In this document: in pieces, positions 5,940-12,559 of the stretch | Layout of the letters: each line of letters begins with the position of its first letter | How positions within the stretch are numbered: position 1 is the stretch's first letter | From: a bacterium | GTDB lineage: Bacteria > Patescibacteriota > Saccharimonadia > UBA4664 | Length of the DNA stretch: 15,114 bases | Reading direction: 5' to 3' | Assembly (NCBI GenBank): GCA_027449805.1 | Contig: DAIDKY010000013.1 | Span: 1 to 15,114 of the forward strand | Position numbers and translations under genes: made by a program | The notes under the pieces: model-generated | What the model was told of the DNA's origin: nothing | Database searches by the model: none | What the model saw: only the letters and a program-made list of their open reading frames with translations

Positions 5940-8021
5940 TTAAGCCTTAGCCGCCTCTCGCTTGCCGATGATCTCCTCGGCCACGTTGCGCGGAACCTCT
6001 TCGTAATGGTCGAACTCCATGGTGTTAGAGCCACGGCCTTGGGTCATCGAGCGCAGCTGAGTGGTGTAACCAAACATCTCGGCTAGCGGAACCATGGCGG
6101 AGATGACCTTGGCCTGGCCGCGATCGGTCATCTCGTTGATGCGACCACGCTTCGAGTTTAGGTCACCGATAACATCACCCATAAAGTCCTCGGCCACAAC
6201 GACCTCGACTTTCATAATCGGCTCGAGAATAATCGGGTCGGCCTTCTTGGCAGCGGCCTGGAAGGCCATCGAACCGGCTATCTTGAAGGCCATCTCGCTA
6301 GAGTCGACTTCGTGGAACGAGCCGTCATAGAGCTTAGCCTTGATGTCGACCATCGGGAAACCGGCCAGAATACCATTGTTCATCGCTTCCTTAATACCCT
6401 CTTCGGTCGGCTTGATGTACTCCTTGGGTATGACACCCCCGACGATAGCATTATCGAACTCGTAACCTTCACCAGGCTCGAGCGGCGAGAGCTCGACCCA
6501 AGCATCACCGTACTGGCCGCGGCCACCACTCTGACGGACGAACTTGCCCTGTGCCTGAGCAGTCCCCTTAATCGTCTCACGGTAGGCAACCTGCGGGCGA
6601 CCAACGTTGGCCTCGACCTTAAACTCACGCTTCATACGATCTACCAGAATGTCGAGGTGTAGCTCGCCCATGCCTTCGAGGATGGTCTGGGCGGTCTGCT
6701 CATCGGTGTGGACACGGAAGGTCGGGTCTTCCTCGGCCAGACGCTGCAAAGCCAGACCCATCTTCTCTTGGTCGCTCTTCGTCTTGGGCTCAACAGCAAT
6801 CGAAATAACCGGCTCGGGGAAGGTAATGCTTTCGAGAATGATCGGTTTGTCGATATCGGATACCGTGTTACCGGTGGTGGTGTTTTTTAAGCCAACGGCA
6901 GCAGCGATCTCGCCGGCATGAACCTCCGGTACTTCTTCGCGCGAGTTAGCGTGCATCAAGACGAGGCGTCCGATGCGTTCTTTTTCGCCCGTAGAGGCGT
7001 TTAGGATATAAGAACCGCTCTTGACCACGCCCGAGTAGACGCGGAAAAAGGCCAGCTTACCGATAAACGGGTCGGTAGCGATTTTAAAGGCCAGGCCCGA
7101 GAAGGGTTCGGAATCCGAAGGCTTGCGCTCGATCTCCGCGCCGGTCTTGGGATCAGTACCCCAGACAGAGCCAATATCGAGCGGGCTTGGCAGGAAGTCA
7201 TTTACCGCATCGAGAAGTTTCTCCACGATCACGCCGCGACCGTCTCCACCAGAAACGGCGAAGAACTTACCGGTTAGAACACTCTTGCGAACGACGCTCT
7301 TAATTTCGTCGATCGTTAGCTCGGTACCTTCGAGATACTTCTCGAGCAATGCGTCGTCGGCTTCAACAGCGTTCTCAATCAGATGTGCTCGGTAGCTTTT
7401 GGCTTTCTCAAGCATATCCTCGGGAATATCGATCTCGGTCAGCTCGTGATCCTTGTAGTCTTTGTAGGTGTAGGCCTTCATCTCGATCAGGTCGACGATA
7501 CCATTAATCGTCTGCTCGAAGCCGATCGGCAGGTGGATCGGGTAAGCCCGTTTGCTCAGGCGGTCATGGATACTCTCTAGACTCTTGTAGAAGTCGCCGC
7601 CGGTCTGATTGATCTTGTTGATAAAGCAAATACGGGGCACGCCGTACTTGTCAGCCTGACGCCAGACGGTCTCAGACTGGGGCTCAACGCCCATCTTGCC
7701 ATCAAAAATAGTCACGGCGCCATCGAGAACGCGCAGCGAACGCTCGACCTCGACCGTAAAGTCGATGTGGCCCGGCGTGTCGATGATGTTGATGCGGTTG
7801 CCCTTCCAAAAACAGGTCGTCGCAGCGGAGGTAATAGTAATACCGCGTTCCTGCTCCTGCTCCATCCAGTCCATGGTGGCCTCGCCCTGGTGGACTTCAC
7901 CGATCTTGTGGGTCTTTCCGGTACGGTAAAGAATCCCCTCGGTTGTGGTGGTCTTGCCGGCGTCGATATGAGCGATAATGCCAATATTACGGGTGTTTTC
8001 GAGCGAGTATTCGCGGGCCAT
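5940..8021 (-). CDS. fusA: Elongation factor G
   Basis: EF-G is the GTPase that drives ribosomal translocation and, with RRF, recycling. The 693 residues match the family length. G1 is AHIDAGKT (17-24), RGITIT in switch I (59-64), and G3 DTPGH (81-85). G4 reads NKIN (135-138), where almost all EF-Gs have NKMD, so the guanine-specifying Asp is replaced by Asn138. Domains II-V follow, with the domain IV segment SGGRGQYGDAWVE intact and the domain V segment EMFGYTTQLRSMTQGRG near the C-terminus. The start at 8021 has AAGGA about a dozen bases upstream. It is transcribed from its own promoter (8090-8118), about 5 kb from rpsG, instead of being co-transcribed with rpsL-rpsG. Confidence 0.98.
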   Translation of the reverse strand: MAREYSLENTRNIGIIAHIDAGKTTTTEGILYRTGKTHKIGEVHQGEATMDWMEQEQERGITITSAATTCFWKGNRINIIDTPGHIDFTVEVERSLRVLDGAVTIFDGKMGVEPQSETVWRQADKYGVPRICFINKINQTGGDFYKSLESIHDRLSKRAYPIHLPIGFEQTINGIVDLIEMKAYTYKDYKDHELTEIDIPEDMLEKAKSYRAHLIENAVEADDALLEKYLEGTELTIDEIKSVVRKSVLTGKFFAVSGGDGRGVIVEKLLDAVNDFLPSPLDIGSVWGTDPKTGAEIERKPSDSEPFSGLAFKIATDPFIGKLAFFRVYSGVVKSGSYILNASTGEKERIGRLVLMHANSREEVPEVHAGEIAAAVGLKNTTTGNTVSDIDKPIILESITFPEPVISIAVEPKTKSDQEKMGLALQRLAEEDPTFRVHTDEQTAQTILEGMGELHLDILVDRMKREFKVEANVGRPQVAYRETIKGTAQAQGKFVRQSGGRGQYGDAWVELSPLEPGEGYEFDNAIVGGVIPKEYIKPTEEGIKEAMNNGILAGFPMVDIKAKLYDGSFHEVDSSEMAFKIAGSMAFQAAAKKADPIILEPIMKVEVVVAEDFMGDVIGDLNSKRGRINEMTDRGQAKVISAMVPLAEMFGYTTQLRSMTQGRGSNTMEFDHYEEVPRNVAEEIIGKREAAKA

Positions 8022-8089
8022 GGTAGTGATTAATCCTTATATTAATGTGGGCGCAAAAGAAAACAGCGCAGCTGCACTGATTTGAGCCA

Positions 8090-8118
8090 ATTATAGCGAA
8101 ACGAACCTAAATAAGCAA
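8090..8118 (-). promoter_or_regulatory. Promoter of fusA
   Basis: On the minus strand TTGCTT (8118-8113), 17 bases, and TATAAT (8095-8090). The layout matches the promoter at 2244-2272. The leader of about 60 bases contains a near-palindromic CAGTGCAGCTGCGCTG. The -35 box abuts the terminator of the upstream gene. Confidence 0.7.
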
Positions 8119-8119
8119 G

Positions 8120-8143
8120 AAGACCTAGATGACTCTAGGTCTT
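8120..8143 (-). terminator. Hairpin terminator overlapping the stop of the 8142-8636 gene
   Basis: A perfect 10-bp stem AAGACCTAGA/TCTAGGTCTT with a 4-base loop starts at the second base of the TAA stop. The stem's second arm is followed by a modest T-rich CTTGCTTATTT on the minus strand, which overlaps the fusA -35 box. Confidence 0.65.
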
Positions 8144-8636
8144 ACTGCGGCTTTCGAGCCGCATCGATGATTTTCACTCGTGCCCCCATATGTATGGCCA
8201 GGTTGTGTGTGGCCGTTGTGACCGCTTCGAGATCGGCCACGAGAGCCTTGGCCGCCGGATCATCCGAGTCGGCGTAGATCTTCGCAGCTTCCTTGGTCTG
8301 CCAGTTCAGGCTACGCACGCGCGCCAGGCTGACGACATCCTCCAGATGTTCGGGGGACTGGCTTCGCCGCTTTTCCTTCCTCGCATCGCGAATGATTTGC
8401 GGAATGAGAAGGATGAGAACTACGACGAGGAGTGTAGTTAATGTATCGATCCCTCCCGTACCGAACGAAGTCACGAAGGACATAACGATGGTCATAACGA
8501 AGCCGAAACCGATCACAACATACGCCGCACGGAGCGACAAACGGTCGATCCGACTGGAACGCTCCTGACGACCGAAGTCCTCGCCGGCGGGGATTACCCG
8601 CTTCGCCTCGGCCGCGTTAGTCTCTACTTCTTCCAT
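8142..8636 (-). CDS. Hypothetical two-helix membrane protein, 164 aa
   Basis: I do not recognise this family. Residues 1-35 are polar with several charges. Two hydrophobic segments follow (about 36-58 and 64-83), joined by a very short Gly-rich turn (SFGTGGID). A strongly basic patch RDARKEKRR comes right after the second. By the positive-inside rule both ends lie in the cytoplasm, making a membrane hairpin with a soluble tail of about 75 residues (about 90-164) that looks helical and has no obvious catalytic motif. GGAG lies just before the ATG at 8636. It probably follows 8701-9102 in one transcript, separated by a 64-base spacer containing a 12-bp palindrome, and ends in its own hairpin terminator. 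Confidence 0.75.
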   Translation of the reverse strand: MEEVETNAAEAKRVIPAGEDFGRQERSSRIDRLSLRAAYVVIGFGFVMTIVMSFVTSFGTGGIDTLTTLLVVVLILLIPQIIRDARKEKRRSQSPEHLEDVVSLARVRSLNWQTKEAAKIYADSDDPAAKALVADLEAVTTATHNLAIHMGARVKIIDAARKPQ

Positions 8637-8673
8637 AGTCGCTCCAATCGCATGAAGCTGTCGAACACCATGT

Positions 8674-8685
8674 CCGACATGTCGG
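8674..8685. repeat. 12-bp perfect palindrome CCGACATGTCGG
   Basis: It lies in the spacer between two small minus-strand genes. It could be a weak hairpin or a dimeric-regulator site; no T-tract follows. Nearby CATGTC and CATGT copies make the stretch repetitive. Confidence 0.5.
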
Positions 8686-8700
8686 GATCACATGTTGCCA

Positions 8701-9102
8701 TCAGGCGCGCAAGGTGAGAACTGGGACGTTGCCCTGAATGAGTTCGGGTAGATTACCCTCGTCGAACTCACAGATGAAGCGGACCAGATCGTTGGGCAGG
8801 CGCACAGCGTCCCGGCGATACCAGACACGCTTGAGGGAACGTTCATCGTGGCGACCCCATGCTCGCCTGAGCAAAGCGACTCCATGCGGACTCAATCCCT
8901 TTACGTGATGTGTAGCGACCCGCATGTTGGGACCGAGGTGTAGGCACCGCAGCGATCGCTGGATCGGACAGTCCGTCTGATAGGAGGTTCCCGACAGGAG
9001 TCGGGGTATCGGAGGTTGGCCAACCTCCGCGTAGGCCTGATTGACGACCTTGAGGGCCCGTGCCACGACCGGCGGCATACTTTCTGAAGATGCTCTACCC
9101 AT
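8701..9102 (-). CDS. Hypothetical protein, 133 aa
   Basis: The product is a soluble basic protein of unknown function. Visible features are a Pro-rich N-terminal third, a TDCPIQRSL motif (about 43-51) followed by a short strand-like segment, and a C-terminal LPNDLVRFICEFDEGNLPEL segment (about 102-121). The combination of DCPI-RAL with a late VR-F--FD-G--PEL motif resembles small proteins I associate with actinobacterial and phage genomes, but I cannot name a family. The start at 9102 is chosen because AGGGAG lies just upstream; an in-frame ATG at 9135 would add 11 residues, overlap the 5' hairpin and lack a ribosome site. It is transcribed from a promoter inside the end of the ABC-F gene and probably shares the transcript with 8142-8636. 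Confidence 0.7.
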   Translation of the reverse strand: MGRASSESMPPVVARALKVVNQAYAEVGQPPIPRLLSGTSYQTDCPIQRSLRCLHLGPNMRVATHHVKGLSPHGVALLRRAWGRHDERSLKRVWYRRDAVRLPNDLVRFICEFDEGNLPELIQGNVPVLTLRA

Positions 9103-9131
9103 CTGAACTCCCTTATGGGGCTCGACGTAAA

Positions 9132-9184
9132 CCATCCGGTTGGATGGATGATAGGATTATGCCAACCTAAATGTCGTTAGTCAA
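9132..9184 (-). promoter_or_regulatory. Promoter in the 3' end of the ABC-F gene, with a 5'-terminal hairpin
   Basis: On the minus strand TTGACT (9184-9179), 17 bases, and CATAAT (9161-9156). The -35 box overlaps the last codons and stop of the ABC-F gene. The predicted start near 9149 puts a CCATCC-AACC-GGATGG hairpin (9147-9132) at the extreme 5' end of the mRNA, an arrangement that can stabilise transcripts. Confidence 0.65.
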
Positions 9185-10832
9185 CGGCTGCTTCCAGAGT
9201 AATACTCTCGCCTCCTAAGTTCTTAATAAAGTAAGAATCATGTGAAATATAGAGAATCGCGCCAGTGTAGGCCACGAGGGTCTTCTCCAGCTCCTCGATG
9301 CTCGGCAAATCAAGGTGGTTGGTCGGCTCATCGAGAATAAGCAGGTTTGGGTTATGACATAACATAGCGATTAATTGAAACCGAGCCTTCTGCCCGCCGG
9401 AGAGGTAGCGAATCTCAAGCTTAAAGTCGAGAGTCGGGTCAAACAAGTAGTCGGACAGCAACTGTCGTACCCGCTGATCGTTAACGGCAATATTATGCTC
9501 TTGATGGATCGCCATCACCGCCGCACCGAGCTGCATACCCAGGAAGCGTTCGTCGATCTCCTGCTCGTAGACACCGATCGTCAGTTTTGCATCGAGGTTG
9601 ATCAGCCCGCCGAAGATCTTGGGTTCCATGGTGCTTCCCGCCGCCGTAGCACAAATAGCTTTAACCAGAGTCGACTTGCCGGCCCCGTTGCGCCCATGCA
9701 GTTCAATGCGCTCACCCACTGACAAACTAAAATTCACATTCCTAAATAATGGCTCAGTGTAGCCTAAAGACAGTCCTTCAACATCAACCAGACGCCTGGT
9801 GTCGTGCTCACCCTTCACTCCCATCCGAATGTTCTTGGCCTTATACTTGTCATATTTCTCGACGACTTTGCCCTTCATCTCGCTCATACTCTCCTGATCG
9901 ATCCAAAAGCTCGGCTTAACGGTTTTGGCAGCTAACTCGTTGTACTGCTTAAGTAGGCGTCGTTCCATCGGCACGAACGGATTCGGGTTCTTACTGCTCC
10001 CAGCTTTCTTGGCGCGGACCGATTGGAGCTGCTTCTGCAGGTTCTCCAGGGTGCGCTGAGCGATCTCGTACTGCTCAACCCCGGACTGGGTCGACTGTGT
10101 ATTCTGCTTCAAGTAGGCTGCGTAGTTGCCCTTAAAAGATACCGAGTCGTGATCCTTAATCTCCACTATTCGGTCGACCTCGGCCAGAACGTCGCGATCG
10201 TGAGTAATCACGACGACCGCTTGCTGATAGCTCTTCATCCATTCGATAAAAGCAGCTTTGGCTACATAGTCCATGTGATTGGTCGGCTCATCGATTAGGG
10301 CAAGGTCGGCTTCGCTGAGGGTTACTTTTACGAGTTCCACAAAACGCTTCTGCCCGCCCGATAGGTGTTCGAGCGGCCCGTTCCAATGTTCCGGCTTCAA
10401 ACCAAAGGCGCTCAGCTCGTTCTGGGCGCGTTCCTCAATGTCGTAATAGCCCAGCTCGGCGAAACGCCCCAACGCATCGGTATACTCGGCGATAAGCTCC
10501 ATATCGTCACCCATCGTCTCGGGATGTCGTTCAATAACGTGCTTTAAATGACCGTATTCCGGCAGGTTTTCGAGAATATACTCGAGTACCACCTGCTTGC
10601 CCAACCCATGGTGCTCCTGAGCAGTCGATGCGATAACCAAACCGCGCCGGCGCTCAATCGTCCCGCCGAAGTCCTTATCCGAACCATCCATGATACCCAG
10701 CAATGTCGTCTTACCGATACCATTGCGGCCGATCAGGCCGACTTTCTCCCCCGGCTGGATCATCAGATCGAGTCTCTGGTAGAGATTCTTGGCTCCAATC
10801 GTCTTGGAGATGTCCTGTAGGTTGATAAGCAT
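9177..10832 (-). CDS. ABC-F family ATPase (ribosome-associated translation factor)
   Basis: ABC-F proteins bind the ribosomal E site and act as translation factors or as target-protection antibiotic-resistance factors; they are not transporters. The 551 residues hold two ABC cassettes and no membrane segment. Cassette 1 has Walker A GRNGIGKT (35-42), signature LSGGQ (157-161), DEPTNH (181-186) and switch His211. Cassette 2 has GRNGAGKS (380-387), LSGGQ (477-481), DEPTNH (501-506) and His531. Between them is a charged interdomain linker of about 100 residues (about 245-345) with a central basic/Pro stretch (about 274-292); this element reaches toward the peptidyl transferase centre in the family. 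The subtype (EttA-like or resistance type) cannot be fixed from the sequence alone. The ATG at 10832 has no Shine-Dalgarno and lies 6 bases after TATACT. It lies 15 bases downstream of the Nudix gene, so some readthrough expression is also possible. Confidence 0.93.
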   Translation of the reverse strand: MLINLQDISKTIGAKNLYQRLDLMIQPGEKVGLIGRNGIGKTTLLGIMDGSDKDFGGTIERRRGLVIASTAQEHHGLGKQVVLEYILENLPEYGHLKHVIERHPETMGDDMELIAEYTDALGRFAELGYYDIEERAQNELSAFGLKPEHWNGPLEHLSGGQKRFVELVKVTLSEADLALIDEPTNHMDYVAKAAFIEWMKSYQQAVVVITHDRDVLAEVDRIVEIKDHDSVSFKGNYAAYLKQNTQSTQSGVEQYEIAQRTLENLQKQLQSVRAKKAGSSKNPNPFVPMERRLLKQYNELAAKTVKPSFWIDQESMSEMKGKVVEKYDKYKAKNIRMGVKGEHDTRRLVDVEGLSLGYTEPLFRNVNFSLSVGERIELHGRNGAGKSTLVKAICATAAGSTMEPKIFGGLINLDAKLTIGVYEQEIDERFLGMQLGAAVMAIHQEHNIAVNDQRVRQLLSDYLFDPTLDFKLEIRYLSGGQKARFQLIAMLCHNPNLLILDEPTNHLDLPSIEELEKTLVAYTGAILYISHDSYFIKNLGGESITLEAAVD

Positions 10833-10846
10833 CTGACTAGTATAAC
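10833..10846 (-). promoter_or_regulatory. Leaderless promoter of the ABC-F gene
   Basis: TATACT (10844-10839), six bases, then ATG. GTTATACTAG is identical in sequence and in distance to the start codon (4 bases) with the rarA promoter. The box sits in the 15-base gap after the Nudix gene stop, so the gene may be transcribed independently. Confidence 0.6.
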
Positions 10847-10847
10847 C

Positions 10848-11507
10848 CTACCTGTAACTAAGCTCCACAAAGAATCGCTCATCCTCTGCTTTGGCCAGCT
10901 CTGCAAACAACCCACGCACGCTCGGCATAAACGTCTCATCGATCTCCTCCACCCCGGCCCAGAAAGTAGATCCGCCCGGCGTCTCGGCGACCAACTCACC
11001 CGTCGGGTTCTCGCTATAAAAGAGGTGAAACATGATCTGACTGACCGGTTCGTTATGCATATAGATCGTGATGTAACCGTCGCCGCGATGACTCAACTCA
11101 GCCGTCGGTCCCGTCTTTTCGATCAGCTCACGCTGAGCAGCATCCGCGATCGACTCGCCAAGGTGTACCTTACCATAGGGAAAACCGACCTTTCCCAGGA
11201 GCGGCTGTCGCTTGCGACGTAGGAAGAGATACTTACCGTCGCTGCGTTTAACAACGAGTAACGTAACGATCCTGGGTTGAGCGCGAGGCGTGAATGTTTT
11301 GAGGCTCAGACTATCAGCATAGCGCTGCCCTTCCGGCGTTAATCGGTAGAGCCCATCATCGCCTTTTACTACCAGATGCTGCTTGATCAGGGTCTTTAGA
11401 TGGTACATAAAGAGATTCCCTTCAACCTCGCTTGGCTTAAGATCGGCATAACGAAGCTCGGGGTTGTGGATCAATTGGCTTAGGATGTGTGATTGAAGTC
11501 GATGCAT
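10848..11507 (-). CDS. Winged-helix / Nudix hydrolase protein
   Basis: Nudix enzymes hydrolyse nucleoside diphosphates linked to another group. The 219-residue product has a winged-helix-like N-terminus (about 1-68, with a recognition-helix-like segment and a wing ending in YRLTPEG) followed by a Nudix domain (about 78-215). The Nudix box is complete in spacing, G112-x5-E118-x7-R126-E127-L-x-E130-K131-x-G133, but Lys131 stands where the second Glu of the EE pair is usual. The order wHTH-Nudix is the reverse of NrtR regulators. It may be a metabolite-sensing regulator or an enzyme with a fused DNA/protein-binding module. No Shine-Dalgarno precedes the ATG; a TATAAT box lies 9 bases upstream. 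It is divergent from the zinc-ribbon operon and is followed after 15 bases by the ABC-F gene. Confidence 0.88.
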   Translation of the reverse strand: MHRLQSHILSQLIHNPELRYADLKPSEVEGNLFMYHLKTLIKQHLVVKGDDGLYRLTPEGQRYADSLSLKTFTPRAQPRIVTLLVVKRSDGKYLFLRRKRQPLLGKVGFPYGKVHLGESIADAAQRELIEKTGPTAELSHRGDGYITIYMHNEPVSQIMFHLFYSENPTGELVAETPGGSTFWAGVEEIDETFMPSVRGLFAELAKAEDERFFVELSYR

Positions 11508-11522
11508 CGTAGCCCAATTATA
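11508..11522 (-). promoter_or_regulatory. Promoter of the Nudix gene (leaderless or nearly so)
   Basis: On the minus strand GTTATAAT, with TATAAT at 11522-11517, lies 9 bases before the ATG at 11507 and no ribosome site intervenes. No good -35 is seen. A TTGAGTCAA palindrome lies immediately upstream of the -10 box and could be an operator. Confidence 0.5.
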
Positions 11523-11524
11523 AC

Positions 11525-11566
11525 TTGAGTCAATTTCTTTCGACTAGATCAATATTTGAGTCAATT
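11525..11566. repeat. Two direct copies of TTGAGTCAATT in the divergent promoter region
   Basis: TTGAGTCAATT occurs at 11525-11535 and 11556-11566, 31 bp apart (about three helical turns). Each contains the 9-base palindrome TTGAGTCAA. The spacing on one face of the helix and the position between the Nudix gene and the zinc-ribbon operon suggest paired operator sites. No strong plus-strand promoter is otherwise visible here. Confidence 0.6.
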
Positions 11567-11604
11567 CTACGATGGAGGTGCCCTTTGACAATGAGGAGGT
11601 TCAC

Positions 11605-11799
11605 ATGGGATGTGACGATTTCTACCCAAGCCAGGCAGCGATGGACGAGTCTGCTCGCCTAGCCCGATTGCGCGATCGTGGATTCTTTCGGTGCACAAGC
11701 ATCATGGATCGCTACTATGAGTGTCGTAACTGCGGTAACGTGATCCACAACCCCGACCTCCATGAGACGCACTGTCCTTCACGGAAGGAGAAGTCATGA
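11605..11799 (+). CDS. Small zinc-finger-like protein, 64 aa (operon gene 1)
   Basis: I do not recognise this family. The 64-residue product has a helical N-terminal half (DESARLARLRDRG) and a C-terminal metal-binding-like cluster: Cys40-x2-Cys43 in YYECRNCG, then His53 and His56-Cys57. The start at 11605 is chosen because GAGGAGG lies 6 bases upstream; an in-frame ATG at 11572 has no comparable site. The stop overlaps the next start by ATGA (11796-11799), so the two are translationally coupled. YYECRNCG resembles YYRCSCG in the fourth gene of the operon, hinting at common ancestry. Function is unknown. Confidence 0.7.
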   Translation: MGCDDFYPSQAAMDESARLARLRDRGFFRCTSIMDRYYECRNCGNVIHNPDLHETHCPSRKEKS

Positions 11800-12164
11800 T
11801 GAGCGCTCGCAATAAAGAACCCGCAACGGACGCCCGGTTGATCGAAGCCGAGAAACTCGAAGCCAAAGCCAAGACCCTTCGCGATCGCGTCGAGCGTGAC
11901 TTTGTGGCTCAGTTCCCCAAGGAAGGCGACTGGCTCCGCATCTGGTACTACTACTTCAACCAGAACACGCGCAAAGAGGTCGGAGTCGTCTCGCGTGCCT
12001 TCCCCGATCAACGTGAGCTCCTGGTGGAGTTCAACGAATGGGTGACATGCGACTCGTGCGGTCACAAGAAGTATAAGCGGTCTGTCCGTATCAACTACGA
12101 CCAGATCATCGAGCGCCTCGACGGACCACCCCAGAGACGCGTAGCAGAAAGGGCACAATCATGA
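11796..12164 (+). CDS. Hypothetical protein with one CxxC, 122 aa (operon gene 2)
   Basis: The product is unknown. Residues about 12-40 form a charged, probably coiled helix rich in Glu, Lys and Arg. An aromatic segment WLRIWYYYFNQ follows (about 47-57), and Cys85-x2-Cys88-Gly-His90 starts a knuckle-like turn followed by a basic strand. AAGGAG precedes tandem ATGs at 11796 and 11799; the first overlaps the upstream stop. The end overlaps the next gene by ATGA (12161-12164). A 147-residue frame on the opposite strand is a shadow of this gene. Confidence 0.7.
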   Translation: MMSARNKEPATDARLIEAEKLEAKAKTLRDRVERDFVAQFPKEGDWLRIWYYYFNQNTRKEVGVVSRAFPDQRELLVEFNEWVTCDSCGHKKYKRSVRINYDQIIERLDGPPQRRVAERAQS

Positions 12165-12550
12165 GCTATGCCGGTACCTATGGAGACGAAGATGTGTGCA
12201 TTCACGATCGCTATTGGCGGAGTTGTCCTGACTGCAGCGAGATCGGTCCACGTGCCACGCCCGACCAGATCCAGAAGGGACGTCAAGAACGAGCGGACGA
12301 GCTTATTGCCTTCTACGAAGCCGATCTTGAACGCCGGGAGCTCTTTGCTCGCCTACGTCCTGACGAGCAACGTGTCGCAGAAGCCTTCTGGGCAGCCTTC
12401 CTAGCGTCCTACCCAGGTGTAGGATCGGTCTGCCTCGATGACGCGGTTCGCGGCGACGACCTCGAAAGTTGGGTCATTGGCCGTGCCCGTAGCCTCTGCC
12501 GACAGGCCAAACTGGCCGTTGACGCTCTAGCTCTCACTACTACCCGTTAA
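12161..12550 (+). CDS. Hypothetical zinc-ribbon-like protein, 129 aa (operon gene 3)
   Basis: The product is unknown. The N-terminus carries Cys13-x-His15-x6-Cys22-x2-Cys25 (CIHDRYWRSCPDC), a compact potential zinc site. The rest (about 34-125) looks all-helical with many charges, including a Trp/Phe-rich stretch (AFWAAFLASYPG, about 75-86), and may be an interaction domain. The start codon overlaps the previous stop by ATGA; the ribosome site is weak (AGAAAGGG), which fits translational coupling. Nine bases separate it from gene 4. Confidence 0.7.
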   Translation: MSYAGTYGDEDVCIHDRYWRSCPDCSEIGPRATPDQIQKGRQERADELIAFYEADLERRELFARLRPDEQRVAEAFWAAFLASYPGVGSVCLDDAVRGDDLESWVIGRARSLCRQAKLAVDALALTTTR

Positions 12551-12559
12551 GGAGAATCC

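Noticed and set aside
5934..5945. GCTTAATTAAGC palindrome at the fusA stop
   Set aside because: AT-rich 12-bp palindrome around a TAA stop with no flanking repeat or second copy; likely chance.
11715..12158. 147-residue minus-strand frame opposite operon genes 1 and 2
   Set aside because: The opposite strand has coupled starts and stops with ATGA overlaps, SD sites and cysteine motifs; the antisense frame has none.
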